A stretch of DNA of 64,000 nucleotides from Proteobacteria bacterium DTSAM18 (GTDB taxonomy: Bacteria; Myxococcota_A; UBA796; GCA-2862545): contig JARACJ010000006.1 of assembly GCA_028767165.1 (NCBI GenBank), positions 62,001-126,000 on the forward strand, in the 5' to 3' direction. The translations under genes and the position numbers were made by a program. Positions 10,146-24,324 of the stretch are shown piece by piece. The notes under the pieces were generated by a model. The model did not search any database. It was given only the letters and a program-made list of their open reading frames with translations, and had not been told where the DNA came from. Positions within the stretch are counted from its first letter, which is position 1. Each line of letters starts with the position of its first letter.

Positions 10146-10168
10146 TCATTGGGATTCAGGTAGAGGGA

Positions 10169-10462
10169 TCAGCCCTCGAGGATGGCCAGGAGGTCGTCCT
10201 CGCGGAGGATGAGGAGGGTCTCGCCGTCGATCTTCACCTCGTCGCCGCTGTACTTGCCGAACAGCACGCGGTCGCCGGCCTTCACGGTGAGCTCGCGGAT
10301 GGAGCCGTCCTTCAGGCGACGGCCATGCCCCACGGCGATGACTTCTGCCTGCTGGGGCTTCTCCTTGGCGTTGTCGGGAATGTACAGGCCGCCGGCGGAG
10401 CGGGCCTCGGCCTCGATGCGCTTGACCAGGACACGGTCGTACAGAGGGCGGAAGTTGGCCAT
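10169..10462 (-). CDS. groES: 10 kDa co-chaperonin GroES
   Basis: 97 residues from ATG at 10462, which follows AGGAG by 10 bases. Family landmarks: [14 protein letters not shown] at the N-terminus, the mobile loop ([19 protein letters not shown]) that contacts GroEL, and the C-terminal [25 protein letters not shown] strand pair. It caps the GroEL ring during folding. First gene of the groES-groEL operon, divergent from dnaK. Confidence 0.97.
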   Translation of the reverse strand: MANFRPLYDRVLVKRIEAEARSAGGLYIPDNAKEKPQQAEVIAVGHGRRLKDGSIRELTVKAGDRVLFGKYSGDEVKIDGETLLILREDDLLAILEG

Positions 10463-10545
10463 GATCTTGCTCTCTCCTGGGAGATGTGACTCGTGGACGG
10501 ACAGACGGGGGGCGTCCCCGCGGAACTGCCCCGCGTAGCGGCCAA

Positions 10546-10574
10546 GCCGTAAACACTCCCCCATGGGGCGTCAA
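10546..10574 (-). promoter_or_regulatory. Candidate groES promoter with palindromic spacer
   Basis: On the minus strand TTGACG (10574-10569) is followed after 17 bases by TACGGC. The spacer contains the palindrome CCCCATGGGG, which might be an operator or, read differently, part of a heat-shock -10 (CCCCAT). The -10 is poor, so this is tentative. Confidence 0.28.
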
Positions 10575-10657
10575 CAGGCACGGAGCACCTCAGGACGATC
10601 TTCCGAGGTGGATCCGGCCCCGGTGGATCCAGCCGCCACTTTTTTTGGCCGGGGTGG

Positions 10658-10685
10658 TTGCCGCACCGGATGACGGTCCTAGAGT
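10658..10685 (+). promoter_or_regulatory. Candidate dnaK promoter
   Basis: TTGCCG (10658-10663), 16-base spacer, TAGAGT (10680-10685): four of six matches to each sigma-70 box. The predicted start lies about 120 bases before the dnaK ATG. Confidence 0.33.
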
Positions 10686-10814
10686 TGCCGCGAACCGACG
10701 GACGGCGTCCCGGCCGTCCCATCCCACCCACAATTACGACGGACGGCCCGGTCCACGAGGCCTGCAGGCCCGCGCTCGGCCCGTCCCCGACACACCTCTT
10801 CAGGAGAAGCCAGC

Positions 10815-12704
<1,890 letters not shown>

Positions 12705-12731
12705 TCGTCCCCGAACCTCCTCCCAACCACG

Positions 12732-12765
12732 AGGTGGCGGGGCCTGACTGCAGGTCCCGCCACCT
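12732..12765 (+). terminator. Strong hairpin between dnaK and dnaJ
   Basis: A 15-bp stem with one G-U pair (left arm 12732-12746, right arm 12751-12765, loop ACTG) lies 27 bases after the dnaK stop and 45 before dnaJ. Only TT follows, so it may act as a partial terminator or mRNA stabiliser that sets the DnaK:DnaJ ratio. Confidence 0.7.
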
Positions 12766-12810
12766 TCTGCGTACCAACGCACATTCCGTTCATTCGCAGG
12801 AGAGAACACC

Positions 12811-13923
12811 GTGGCTCGCGACTACTACGAAGTCCTCGGGATCGAACGCAACGCCAGCAAGCAGGAGATCAAGAAGGCCTACCGCAAGCTGGCGATGAAG
12901 TTCCACCCCGACCGCAACCCGGGCAACCCTGAAGCCGAAGCCAGCTTCAAGGAGGCTTCGGAGGCCTACGAGATCCTCTCCGACGACGAGAAGCGTCGCG
13001 TGTACGACCAGTTCGGACACGACGGCCTCAAGGGCCAGGGCTTCGACCCCGGCTTCACCGACTTCTCCGACATCTTCTCCGCCTTCGGCGACATCTTCGG
13101 CGGATTCGCCGGCTTCGGCGGTGGCCGAGGTGGTCGTCGGGGTCCCCGGGTGCGCCGTGGCGCCGACCTCGAGATGATCCTCGACGTCGACTTCATGGAA
13201 GCCGCCCTCGGCGCCGAGAAGACGGCCCGCATCACCCGCCACGTGCACTGCAACACCTGCAACGGCGACGGCCTCAAGCCCGGTGCGAGCCCCGCCCAGT
13301 GCGGCACCTGCGCCGGTCGCGGTCAGGTGATCCAGCAGCAGGGCTTCCTGCGCATCTCCACCGCATGTCCCGCATGCCGCGGTCAGGGCAAGATCATCCA
13401 GCCCGAAGACCGCTGCGGCTCCTGCAACGGCAGCGGCAAGGTCCGCCACACCGAGGAGTCCACCATCAAGGTGCCCGCGGGCATCGAGGACGGCACCCGC
13501 ATCCGCTACTCCGGCAAGGGAGAAGCGGGCGATCCCGGCGCGCCCGCCGGTGATCTGTACGTCATCATCCGCGTGCGCGAGCACGAGCTGTTCCGCCGCG
13601 ACGGCCGCGACACCTACGTGCAGGTCTCGGTGCCCTACGCCACCATGGTGCTCGGCGGCGACATCGAGGTGCCCACGGTCCACGGTGAGGAGTCGCTGAA
13701 GATCGATCCCGGCACCGGCTCGGGCAAGGTGTTCACGATGCGCGGCAAGGGCCTCGACGACCCCCGTGGTCATCGTTCCCGCGGCCACCACCACGTCCAG
13801 ACCGTCGTCGACGTGCCCAAGAAGCTCAGTGGCGAAGAGGAGCAGCTCCTGCGCCGTCTCGCCGAGCTGCAGGGCACGAAGGTGGCCGAGAAGGGCCTGT
13901 GGGGCAAGATCTTCGGCGCGTGA
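12811..13923 (+). CDS. dnaJ: Hsp40 co-chaperone DnaJ
   Basis: 370 residues from GTG at 12811 (AGGAG 9 bases before). J domain at residues 3-70 with the HPD motif that stimulates DnaK ATPase. A Gly/Phe-rich stretch follows (about 72-112), then four CxxCxGxG zinc motifs: [32 protein letters not shown], and the C-terminal client-binding beta domains. All type I DnaJ features are intact. Only 11 bases separate it from the MoxR gene of the Bat operon. Confidence 0.97.
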   Translation: MARDYYEVLGIERNASKQEIKKAYRKLAMKFHPDRNPGNPEAEASFKEASEAYEILSDDEKRRVYDQFGHDGLKGQGFDPGFTDFSDIFSAFGDIFGGFAGFGGGRGGRRGPRVRRGADLEMILDVDFMEAALGAEKTARITRHVHCNTCNGDGLKPGASPAQCGTCAGRGQVIQQQGFLRISTACPACRGQGKIIQPEDRCGSCNGSGKVRHTEESTIKVPAGIEDGTRIRYSGKGEAGDPGAPAGDLYVIIRVREHELFRRDGRDTYVQVSVPYATMVLGGDIEVPTVHGEESLKIDPGTGSGKVFTMRGKGLDDPRGHRSRGHHHVQTVVDVPKKLSGEEEQLLRRLAELQGTKVAEKGLWGKIFGA

Positions 13924-13934
13924 GGAGGGATAGC

Positions 13935-14921
13935 TTGACTGCTGCGACGACCACGGAGCTGGAGACCCGAATCTCCGGCCTCAAGCCCACCTTCGACGAG
14001 GCCCGCGCCCAGATCGCGCGGGTCCTGGTGGGGCAGAGCGACATGGTGGACGGCCTGCTGATCGGCCTGCTGTCCAACGGCCACGTGCTCCTCGAGGGCG
14101 CACCCGGCCTGGCGAAGACCACTGCCGTCAAGGCGCTGTCCCAGGCCTTCGACCTGCAGTTCAGCCGCATCCAGTTCACGCCCGACCTGCTGCCCGCCGA
14201 CGTCGTGGGCACCCAGGTGTACGAGCCGAAGACCGGCGAGTTCACCACCCACCTCGGACCGGTCTTCGCCAACCTCGTGCTGGCCGACGAGATCAACCGC
14301 GCGCCGGCCAAGGTGCAGGCGGCCCTGCTCGAGGCCATGCAGGAGCGTCAGGTCACCCTCGCCGACGTCACCCACGCCCTGCCCGGCCCGTTCCTGGTGC
14401 TCGCCACCCAGAACCCCATCGATCAGGAAGGCACCTACCCCCTTCCCGAGGCGCAGACCGACCGCTTCCTGCTCAAGCTGCTGGTCGACTACCCCAGCAA
14501 GGCGGAGGAGCTCGACATCGTGTTGCGCTCCACCGGTGGCTGGGAGAAGCCGACGCCGGTGGCCAGCGCGGAGGCCCTGCTCCAGGCCCAGGCCCTCGTG
14601 CAGCAGATCAAGCTCGCGGAGCCGCTGCTGCACTACATCGTGGATCTGGTGCGAGCCACCCGCGCTCCGGGCGACCTCGACCGGGGTCTCGCGGATCTGG
14701 TGGCCTACGGCGCGTCCCCCCGTGCCTCCATCGCGCTCGCGGGCGCCGCTCGGGCCCAGGCCTTCCTGCAGGGCCGCGGCTACACGCTGCCCGAAGACGT
14801 GAAGGCCGTGGCCCTGCCCGTCATGCGCCACCGCGTGTTGCTGTCCTACGAAGCCGAAGCCGACAACATCACCACCGATGAGGTCCTGGGTCGGCTCCTC
14901 GACAAGGTGGAAATGCCCTGA
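13935..14921 (+). CDS. MoxR-family AAA+ ATPase (Bat operon)
   Basis: 328 residues. TTG at 13935 is chosen as start because GAGGAGGG sits 5 bases upstream; no ATG or GTG fits. Walker A GAPGLAKTT (about residue 56), Walker B VLADEINR, sensor 1 ATQNP and the C-terminal lid (SPRASIAL) define the MoxR AAA+ group. MoxR proteins are thought to act as chaperones for assembly or metal loading of VWA-domain partners. Here it heads a run of eight genes including VWA proteins, and it is almost fused to dnaJ upstream, suggesting joint expression with the DnaK system. Confidence 0.93.
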   Translation: MTAATTTELETRISGLKPTFDEARAQIARVLVGQSDMVDGLLIGLLSNGHVLLEGAPGLAKTTAVKALSQAFDLQFSRIQFTPDLLPADVVGTQVYEPKTGEFTTHLGPVFANLVLADEINRAPAKVQAALLEAMQERQVTLADVTHALPGPFLVLATQNPIDQEGTYPLPEAQTDRFLLKLLVDYPSKAEELDIVLRSTGGWEKPTPVASAEALLQAQALVQQIKLAEPLLHYIVDLVRATRAPGDLDRGLADLVAYGASPRASIALAGAARAQAFLQGRGYTLPEDVKAVALPVMRHRVLLSYEAEADNITTDEVLGRLLDKVEMP

Positions 14922-14922
14922 C

Positions 14923-15795
14923 ATGTCGCGCCTGACCCCAGAAGAACTCCGGGAGATCAGACGGCTGCACATCCAGGCGAGTCGCCGCGTGGATGGCATG
15001 TTCGCCGGCGACTACCGGTCTGCCGTGCGCGGACAGGGCATGGAGTTCGAGGAAGTGCGGGGCTACGTGCCCGGCGACGACGTCCGTCACATCGACTGGA
15101 ACGTCACCGCCCGAACCGGCCACCCCTTCATCAAGGTCTTCCGTGAGGAACGCCAGGCCGAGGTCGCCCTGGTCGTCGACGTCTCCGGGTCCACCTTCGT
15201 GGGCACCGGCGGGCGCGACGGCGAGACCGACCGGCGCCGGCAGATGGCGCGGGTGGCCGGTGGCCTCGCCTACGCGGCCCACCGCAACCGCGATCGCATC
15301 AGCCTCGTGACCTTCACCGACCGCATCGAGGCCCACCTGCCCGCCCGCCAGGCCAAGGGCCACATCTGGGCCGTGCTCAAGCAGGTCTACGAGGGCGCGC
15401 CGAGCTCCCGCGGCACGGATCTGAACCTGGCGCTGCAGCATGTCGGACGCACCCACAGGCGCCGCAGCGTCATCATCGTGGTCTCCGACTTCCTCGACCG
15501 GGGCGACTGGGATCGCACCCTCGCCGTGCTGGCCCGCAAGCACCAGGTCTACGCCATCTGCGTCACGGATCCGCTGGACGAGGCGCTGCCCTTCAAGGGT
15601 CTGGTCCGTGTCCACGACGCCGAGACCGGCCGCATGCAGCTCGTCGACGCCCGCTCCCTGCGCCAGGCCGCCACCCCCGGTCGCCGCGTGGAGCGCATCA
15701 AGAAGACCGGCGCCCTCCCCATCGTCCTGTCCACCCAGGACGACCCCTTCCGGGTGCTCCGCAGGGCCTTCCAGGCCAAGGCGGGGCGCCGATGA
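14923..15795 (+). CDS. DUF58-domain protein (Bat operon)
   Basis: 290 residues from ATG at 14923, one base after the MoxR stop. The DUF58 core is visible: FAGDYRSAVRGQGMEFEEVR, YVPGDDVRHIDWNVTAR and a VWA-like VVDVSGST motif (Asp-x-Ser-x-Ser, possible MIDAS) at about 84-92. DUF58 proteins are standard partners of MoxR ATPases and cytosolic in this arrangement. No membrane segments are visible. The next gene overlaps as ATGA. Confidence 0.92.
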   Translation: MSRLTPEELREIRRLHIQASRRVDGMFAGDYRSAVRGQGMEFEEVRGYVPGDDVRHIDWNVTARTGHPFIKVFREERQAEVALVVDVSGSTFVGTGGRDGETDRRRQMARVAGGLAYAAHRNRDRISLVTFTDRIEAHLPARQAKGHIWAVLKQVYEGAPSSRGTDLNLALQHVGRTHRRRSVIIVVSDFLDRGDWDRTLAVLARKHQVYAICVTDPLDEALPFKGLVRVHDAETGRMQLVDARSLRQAATPGRRVERIKKTGALPIVLSTQDDPFRVLRRAFQAKAGRR

Positions 15796-16685
15796 GACTG
15801 CTCACGCTCCTGCTGCTCACGGCCTGCGCGCCGCCGGCCCGGTGGGTGTCCGAGTCCATCGAGCCGAACGACGGCCCTGCCCTGCACATGGCTGCGGTCC
15901 ACCAGGCCGGCGGCACCGAGATCGACGTGCTGTGGCAGCGGCCCGACGGCGCCGACGGCGAGCTGACGGCCCCCGCCATCGACGAGGAGCCCCTCCCCGA
16001 GCTGTCCCGGGAGGAGATCGTCGACGGCGGCATGCGCATCACCACCGTCCACTACCAGGTGCCCGCGTCCACCGAGCGGCAGATCGTGCTCGGCGCCTGC
16101 GTCTCCCAGCCCGGTCTCGATCCCACCTGCGCCGATCGCCTGTTCGTCGACCCGGAAGGCCCGCCCCCGCGCCCCGAGATGGTCGACATCCAGGAGCCCG
16201 GTGCCATCGTCCGCATCTGGCCCTTCGTGCTGGGGCTCACGCTCCTCGGCGCACTCCTCGCAGCCCTTCGCTGGCTCTGGCCCCTGCTGCCGAAACCCCG
16301 CCGCAAGGTCGAGGTCGTCCCCGACCAGGTCACCTCCCCCGCCCAGCTCGCGCTGGCCCGCTGGCAGCCCATCTTCGACGACGCCGCGATGGACCCCTAC
16401 GACAAGGCGCTCGCCCTGTCGGAGATCTTCCGCGGGTACCTGGAGGGCACCTTCCGCTTCCCCGCCCTGTCCTGGACCACCACCGAGTCCCTGAAGCACC
16501 TGCAGTCCGAGCCCCACATGACGGCCCCCCTGCTCCCCCGCGCCAGCCGGCTGCTGCGCGCCACCGATCGGGTGAAGTACGCGGACGAGTCCACCACGAC
16601 CGAGCTGTTCCAGCGTCTGGACGATGATCTGCGCCTGTTCATCGCGCAGACCCGCCCTTCGATGATGCAGGAGGAGGCACCATGA
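15792..16685 (+). CDS. Membrane-anchored lipoprotein of the Bat operon
   Basis: 297 residues. It starts with MRLLTLLLLTACAPP, a lipoprotein signal with lipobox LTAC. The first half (to about 130) is extracytoplasmic; a membrane helix (WPFVLGLTLLGALLAALRWLW, written here as residues about 141-161) is followed by a roughly 130-residue cytoplasmic domain resembling the DUF4381-type or BatD C-terminal helical region (LALSEIFRGYLEGTF). Position between DUF58 and BatA matches the DUF4381 gene found in many Bat operons. The ATG overlaps the DUF58 stop (ATGA) and the stop overlaps batA. Function is inferred from context. Confidence 0.72.
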   Translation: MRLLTLLLLTACAPPARWVSESIEPNDGPALHMAAVHQAGGTEIDVLWQRPDGADGELTAPAIDEEPLPELSREEIVDGGMRITTVHYQVPASTERQIVLGACVSQPGLDPTCADRLFVDPEGPPPRPEMVDIQEPGAIVRIWPFVLGLTLLGALLAALRWLWPLLPKPRRKVEVVPDQVTSPAQLALARWQPIFDDAAMDPYDKALALSEIFRGYLEGTFRFPALSWTTTESLKHLQSEPHMTAPLLPRASRLLRATDRVKYADESTTTELFQRLDDDLRLFIAQTRPSMMQEEAP

Positions 16686-17634
16686 GCTGGGGATTCCCGC
16701 TGGCCTTCCTGCTGCTGCCACTGGTGTGGGCGCTCCCCTGGGCAGCCCGCCTCACGGGTCGTGCCCGCCTGGAGGTCCCCGGTCCGGACCTGTACCGCGC
16801 CGGCGCCAGCCTGCGTGTGGTGCTCGCGCCGGTTCCCATGATCCTCCGCATCCTCGGGCTCACGGCCCTGGTGATCGCCCTGGCCCGTCCCCACACCCCC
16901 CACCACTCCACCCTCACCACCTCCGAGGGGCTCGACATCCTCCTCGCCCTCGACACGTCCGGCTCCATGCGGGCAGAGGACTTCACGGCGGGCGTTCGTG
17001 CGGTCTCCCGCCTGGCGGTGGCCAAGGGGGTCATGAAGGAGTTCGTCCAGGGCCGCCCCAACGATCGGGTGGGGCTCGTGGTGTTCGGCGAAGAGGCCTT
17101 CACCCACATCCCGCTGACCCTCGATCACGCCAGCCTCGACACCGCGATGGACGACGTGCGCCTGGGTATGGCCGGCGAGGGGGGCACCGCCGTCGGCGAC
17201 GCCGTGGCGGTGGCCGCCAAGCGCCTGAAGGATCTCGACGCCCCGTCCAAGATCATCATCCTGCTCACCGACGGGCAGTCCAACGCCGGCAGCATCCAGC
17301 CCATCCGCGCCGCCGAGCTGTCCCGCGACGTGGGCATCAAGCTGTACACCGTGGGCATCGGCCAGGCACGACGCAGCCTGTTCGGCTCCACGGACGGCCC
17401 CGACCACCGCACGCTGCAGGAGATGGCCACGCTCACCGGCGGCCGCCACTTCCGGGCCACCGACACCCAGATGCTGGCCGAGGTCTACGCCACCATCGAC
17501 GAGCTCGAGCCCACCACCGCCGAGGTGGAGGACATCAACTGGCAGGAGGAACACTTCTTCCGGCCGCTGCTCGCCGGTCTGCTCCTCCTGCTCCTCGACG
17601 TCCTGCTGCGCGCGGGATGGCTGCGGGTGTGGCC

Positions 17635-17638
<4 letters not shown>
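16682..17638 (+). CDS. batA: VWA-domain membrane protein BatA
   Basis: 318 residues. Two N-terminal membrane helices (about 5-20 and 48-66), then a von Willebrand A domain with the MIDAS signature LALDTSGSMRAEDF (Asp-x-Ser-x-Ser) and a later TDGQSN loop, and a C-terminal membrane helix (about 290-310). This is the BatA arrangement. Bat proteins were named for aerotolerance in Bacteroides and probably form a membrane complex handling envelope or oxidative stress; the mechanism is unsettled. Overlaps both neighbours as ATGA. Confidence 0.9.
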
Positions 17639-19502
<1,864 letters not shown>

Positions 19503-19509
<7 letters not shown>

Positions 19510-21131
19510 CCCTCACGCTCACCTGGAACCTGCTGACCGGTGTCGCCCTGGCGGATCCACCGGAGATCCGCATGGACCGCACCGAGCTGCAGGTCGGCGA
19601 GATCGTCCGGGCCGAGGTGGTCGTCACCGAGGGCAAGCCGACGAACCTGCCCGACCTGCGGGCACCCGAAGGCCTCCACCTGGCCTTCGCCGGGCAGACC
19701 AACTCCACGAGCTTCGTGAACGGCGTGGTCACCCGGGAGCTCATCTACGCGTACGAGATCAGTGCACGGGAGGAAGGCACCTACACGCTGGGCCCCACCC
19801 GGGTGCCGATGCGCAGGGGCATGTCCGAGCCCTCGAACAGCCTGACCATCGAGGTCACCGCCTCCGACACGCCGGAAGGCGACGCGCCCCTGAGCCTGGA
19901 GGCGTGGTTCGACCCCACCGAGGTGTGGGTGGGCCAGGTGATCCCCTACCAGGCCATCCTCAAGGCCCGCGAGGACATCGCCCGCACCAACTTCGCCCAG
20001 GTGCCGAGCAGCGAGGGCGTCCAGCCCCTGCAGGCAGAGCCCACCCAGACCACCCGCCATGGCCGGGACGAGCGCGGAAGCTACGACCAGATCGAGGTCT
20101 CCATCCCCTACCAGGCCGTCCAGCCCGGTACCTGGCCGATGGAGGGCGCCGTGCTCCGGGCGAACGTCATCGAGAACCGCCGGGGCCGCAGTCCGTTCGG
20201 CTTCAGCAGCATGTTCGCGGAGACCCGGCCGGTCATCCTGCGGGGCGACCCGGTCGAGGTGGTGGTCAAGCCCCTGCCGCCCGGCCCGGAGGGTGCCCTG
20301 CCCGTCGTGGGCGACTTCCGCCTGCGCGCCGCGCCCTCGATCGCGAAGCCCCGCGTCGGTGATGCCATCACCTGGGTGCTGCAGCTCGAAGGACTCGGTG
20401 ATCTCACTGCCGCCCGCATCGAACCCCTGACCGATCTTCCCCGGGCACAGGTGTACGACGTCGAGCGCCGCGAGACCTCCGAGTGGACCAAGGAGGGCCT
20501 GCGCAGCGTGCTCCGCCTCGAGCAGAAGGTCGTCCCCCTCCGTCAAGGTCCCCTCGAGTTCCCCGCCCAGCAGATCACCGTCTTCTCCACCGTCACCGGC
20601 ACCTGGCAGACCCTCACCACCGAGCCGGTGACCCTGCGGGTGCGCAAGGGCGCCAGCACGGAGCTCGAGGTGTCCTCCTTCGCCGACGAGGAGGGCACGC
20701 CCGCGCTCCCCGAAGGAGACGAGGCGGTCGAGGGCATCCGCCCCCGGGGCCCCGACCATGTGGCCCACCGGGCCGGTCCCCTGCTGTGGTTGTCCTGGCT
20801 CCTGTTCCTGCCCGCGGCGATGCTCTCGCTGGTCCAGCTCCGCCACCCGCTTCGCCGCTGGTGGTCCGCACGGCCCCAGCAGGGTCCACGTCCCGCGAGC
20901 TTCGACGAGCGGTTGGCCGCCCTTCCGGACGATCCCGACGCCCTCGCAGCCGCCGCCCACCAGCTGCTCCGGGATCTGCTCTCACACGGCGGTGAGGGCC
21001 CCCTGTTCGACGACGCCCGACAGCTGGAGGCCGAGCTGTCGGCCAGCCGGTACGGCCAGGCCCCGCTTCCCGGAGACCTCCACCCCCGGCTTGCCCGCCT
21101 GCGTCCCCTGTACCGCCCGGAGGCCCGATGA
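19503..21131 (+). CDS. batD: BatD-like oxygen-tolerance protein
   Basis: 542 residues from ATG 19503 (AGGAG 7 bases upstream). N-terminal signal peptide (MVALTLTWNLLTGVALA), then a large extracytoplasmic beta-sandwich region with the family pattern of repeated immunoglobulin-like strands (MDRTELQVGEIVRAEV, WFDPTEVWVGQVIPYQA), a membrane helix at about 420-440 and a cytoplasmic C-terminal helical domain. This is the BatD layout. The protein presumably docks on BatA/BatB in the membrane. The stop overlaps the next start (ATGA). Confidence 0.88.
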
Positions 21132-21856
21132 AGCGCCTCGTCACATGGCTGTGGCCCCTCCTTCTGGTGGCCCTGATGGCCCTGGCGCAGCTCGGGCTGC
21201 ACCTCGCCGCGCCTCGGGACTGCGAAGCCCTCGGCCCCCTCACGGGCGAGGAGCTGCCGGAGGCCTGCACCCCCACGCCAGAGCGTCTGTCTCCCGCCAC
21301 GCTCACCACGGCCGCCACCCTGTGGACCGACGACGGAGACGCCCCGAGGGCACTCGCCGCCCTGCGGGCCGCGCAGATCTTCTCTCCCCGTGATGGCGCG
21401 CTGCAGGACGCCGCCGCCGAGCTGCGCCTGGAGCTCGGCTCCCCCGCACCGCCGCCCGTGCGCCCCGCCTGGGCACGCATCATGGCCCCGGCCGAGCTCG
21501 GCTGGCTCACCCTGCTCGCCTGCGCGGCCTTCGCCACCCTCGCCCTTCGCGCGTACCAGCGAAGGACCAGCTGGTGGGCTGCCGCGGCAGCCGGCACCCT
21601 CGCCTTCGGCATGCTCCTGAGCCTGCAGGCCGGCTGGGCCGACCTGCGCGCCCATCCGCCCGGCGTCACGCTGAGCACGCAGTCCCTCCGTGCGCTTCCG
21701 AGCCACACCAGCCGCGGTCAGCAGTCCATGGGTCGGGGCGTCGAGGTCAACCTGCTCCAACAGCAGGGCAGCTTCAGCCTGGTGGAGGATGGACTTGGAC
21801 GCACGGGTTGGGTACCTACCCAGCAACTGGCGTTCTTCCCCCGCGTCCAGCCTTGA
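21128..21856 (+). CDS. BatE-like membrane protein with SH3-type tail
   Basis: 242 residues. Signal anchor at 5-27, a periplasmic TPR-like helical segment (AATLWTDDGDAPRALAAL), two further membrane helices at about 122-140 and 148-167, and a C-terminal roughly 60-residue SH3-like domain (GVEVNLLQQQGSFSLVEDG, then GRTGWVPTQQL). TPR plus membrane helices plus SH3 is how BatE proteins are built, though this one is short. It closes the core Bat operon; a small exported protein follows 11 bases later. Confidence 0.7.
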   Translation: MKRLVTWLWPLLLVALMALAQLGLHLAAPRDCEALGPLTGEELPEACTPTPERLSPATLTTAATLWTDDGDAPRALAALRAAQIFSPRDGALQDAAAELRLELGSPAPPPVRPAWARIMAPAELGWLTLLACAAFATLALRAYQRRTSWWAAAAAGTLAFGMLLSLQAGWADLRAHPPGVTLSTQSLRALPSHTSRGQQSMGRGVEVNLLQQQGSFSLVEDGLGRTGWVPTQQLAFFPRVQP

Positions 21857-21867
21857 AGGAGCCCTCT

Positions 21868-22380
21868 ATGCGCCGTCTCGCCGCACTCGTCCTGGCCAGC
21901 ACCCTCGTGTTGTCTGCCGGCAACAAGAAGCTCGATCGCCTCAGCGAAGACGAGCTCACCCACTACCAGGCCCTGCAGGTGTGGATGGATGACAAGGAGC
22001 GCAAGGAGTACCTCAAGCTCAAGACCGAGGAAGAGCGCGACCAGTGGCTCAAGGACCACGGCCTGTGGGATCGCTTCTACCAGTACCCCGACCACATCCG
22101 CGAGCGCATCGCCCGGGGTGACATCCGCGTCGGCGACACCCACGACCGCGTGCTGATGGCCTACGGTGCCCCCCACAACCGCAAGCGCGTCACGGGTCGC
22201 AACGCCCAGCGCTCCGAAGCCCTCATCTACCGCTTCGAGGTCACCCCCGAGGGTGTTCCCCTCGTGTGGAAGCCGGGCAGCAAGACCGCCCACCGTGCCG
22301 TGGAGCTGTTCCGCATCGAGCTCATCATGGACGACGGCGTCGTCGCCGAGCGTCGCAAGATCGAGGGCTGGGACGAGTGA
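21868..22380 (+). CDS. Exported charged protein, unknown (end of Bat operon)
   Basis: 170 residues from ATG 21868 with AAGGAG 7 bases upstream. A signal peptide (MRRLAALVLASTLVLSAG) leads into a highly charged helical region (LSEDELTHYQALQVWMDDKERKEYL) and then a short alpha/beta part with DIRVGDTHDRVLMAYGAPHNR, a pattern like that in SmpA/OmlA or GWxTD-type proteins where a GxP turn follows a strand-helix unit. I cannot assign a family. It follows BatE by 11 bases and is probably cotranscribed. Confidence 0.75.
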   Translation: MRRLAALVLASTLVLSAGNKKLDRLSEDELTHYQALQVWMDDKERKEYLKLKTEEERDQWLKDHGLWDRFYQYPDHIRERIARGDIRVGDTHDRVLMAYGAPHNRKRVTGRNAQRSEALIYRFEVTPEGVPLVWKPGSKTAHRAVELFRIELIMDDGVVAERRKIEGWDE

Positions 22381-22414
22381 TCCCAGCGGGGCCGCCTCAG
22401 GCCCCACCGACACA

Positions 22415-22442
22415 CCGGGCGCCCTGATGCAGGGTGCACCGG
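22415..22442. terminator. Hairpin between convergent genes
   Basis: CCGG-GCGCCCT pairs with AGGGTGC-a-CCGG (22415-22425 and 22431-22442) with one G-U pair and one bulge. A second small stem, GGGGCC/GGCCCC, lies at 22388-22405. No T tract. Confidence 0.45.
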
Positions 22443-22446
22443 CCTC

Positions 22447-22863
22447 TCAGCGGTCGCCGGCCACCGCGGTCTTGCGGGTGGAGGGCTGCTGCGAGGGGGT
22501 CTTCACCGGCAGACGGGCGAGCCGGACCTCGCCCTCGCGCTGGTCGAGCCGGCGCTGGGAGACATCGTGCGCCCGTCGCACGGCAGCGACCGCCTGGCGC
22601 TCCGCGCGGGTTGCCGCGAAGTCGTCCTCGGTGCGGCCCATCTGCTCCAGACGGTCCCACAACACCACGGCGTAGGGCGAGCGGGGATGGGCGAGGATGA
22701 AGGCCCGGTAGGCCTGCACCGCAGGCTCTCCGGACAACCAGGCACGCTCGAGGGCCGTGAAGGCTTCGATGTCGTCGCCCTTCAGCGCCCATTCCTGGGC
22801 CCCGGCGACCTGGCCGAGCAGAAGCATACCGGCCAGCAGCGGGCCGATGCAGTGGTTGATCAT
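22447..22863 (-). CDS. Small exported protein, unknown
   Basis: 138 residues from ATG 22863. The signal peptide MINHCIGPLLAGMLLLGQVAGAQEW ends at an AxA-type site (written here as residues 1-24). The mature part contains a TPR-like helix pair (DIEAFTALERAWLSGEPAVQAYRAF, residues about 30-55, and HPRSPYAVVLWDRLEQ) and then a charged coiled segment. No family is recognised. It follows, on the same strand, nothing upstream but the regulator gene stop, and faces the end of the Bat operon. Confidence 0.65.
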   Translation of the reverse strand: MINHCIGPLLAGMLLLGQVAGAQEWALKGDDIEAFTALERAWLSGEPAVQAYRAFILAHPRSPYAVVLWDRLEQMGRTEDDFAATRAERQAVAAVRRAHDVSQRRLDQREGEVRLARLPVKTPSQQPSTRKTAVAGDR

Positions 22864-22929
22864 GTGCAGTCCTGGGAGAGGGACGCACCTTGTACCGTCA
22901 CGCTCCCGCCGGATCAAGAAGAGGCCGGA

Positions 22930-24320
<1,391 letters not shown>

Positions 24321-24324
<4 letters not shown>

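Larger units (their letters stand above)
10463..10814. other. Divergent control region between groES and dnaK
   Basis: 352 non-coding bases separating two heat-shock operons. I find no CIRCE element (TTAGCACTC/GAGTGCTAA) and no full sigma-32 promoter. It holds candidate promoters for both directions (listed separately), a CCCCATGGGG palindrome, a direct repeat of GGTGGATCC at about 10606 and 10622, and a short T run at 10639-10646. Confidence 0.6.

Noticed and set aside
10463-10814. CIRCE or sigma-32 element for the heat-shock genes
   Set aside because: No TTAGCACTC/GAGTGCTAA repeat and no CTTGAA with CCCCAT at proper spacing; only a CCCCAT within a palindrome.
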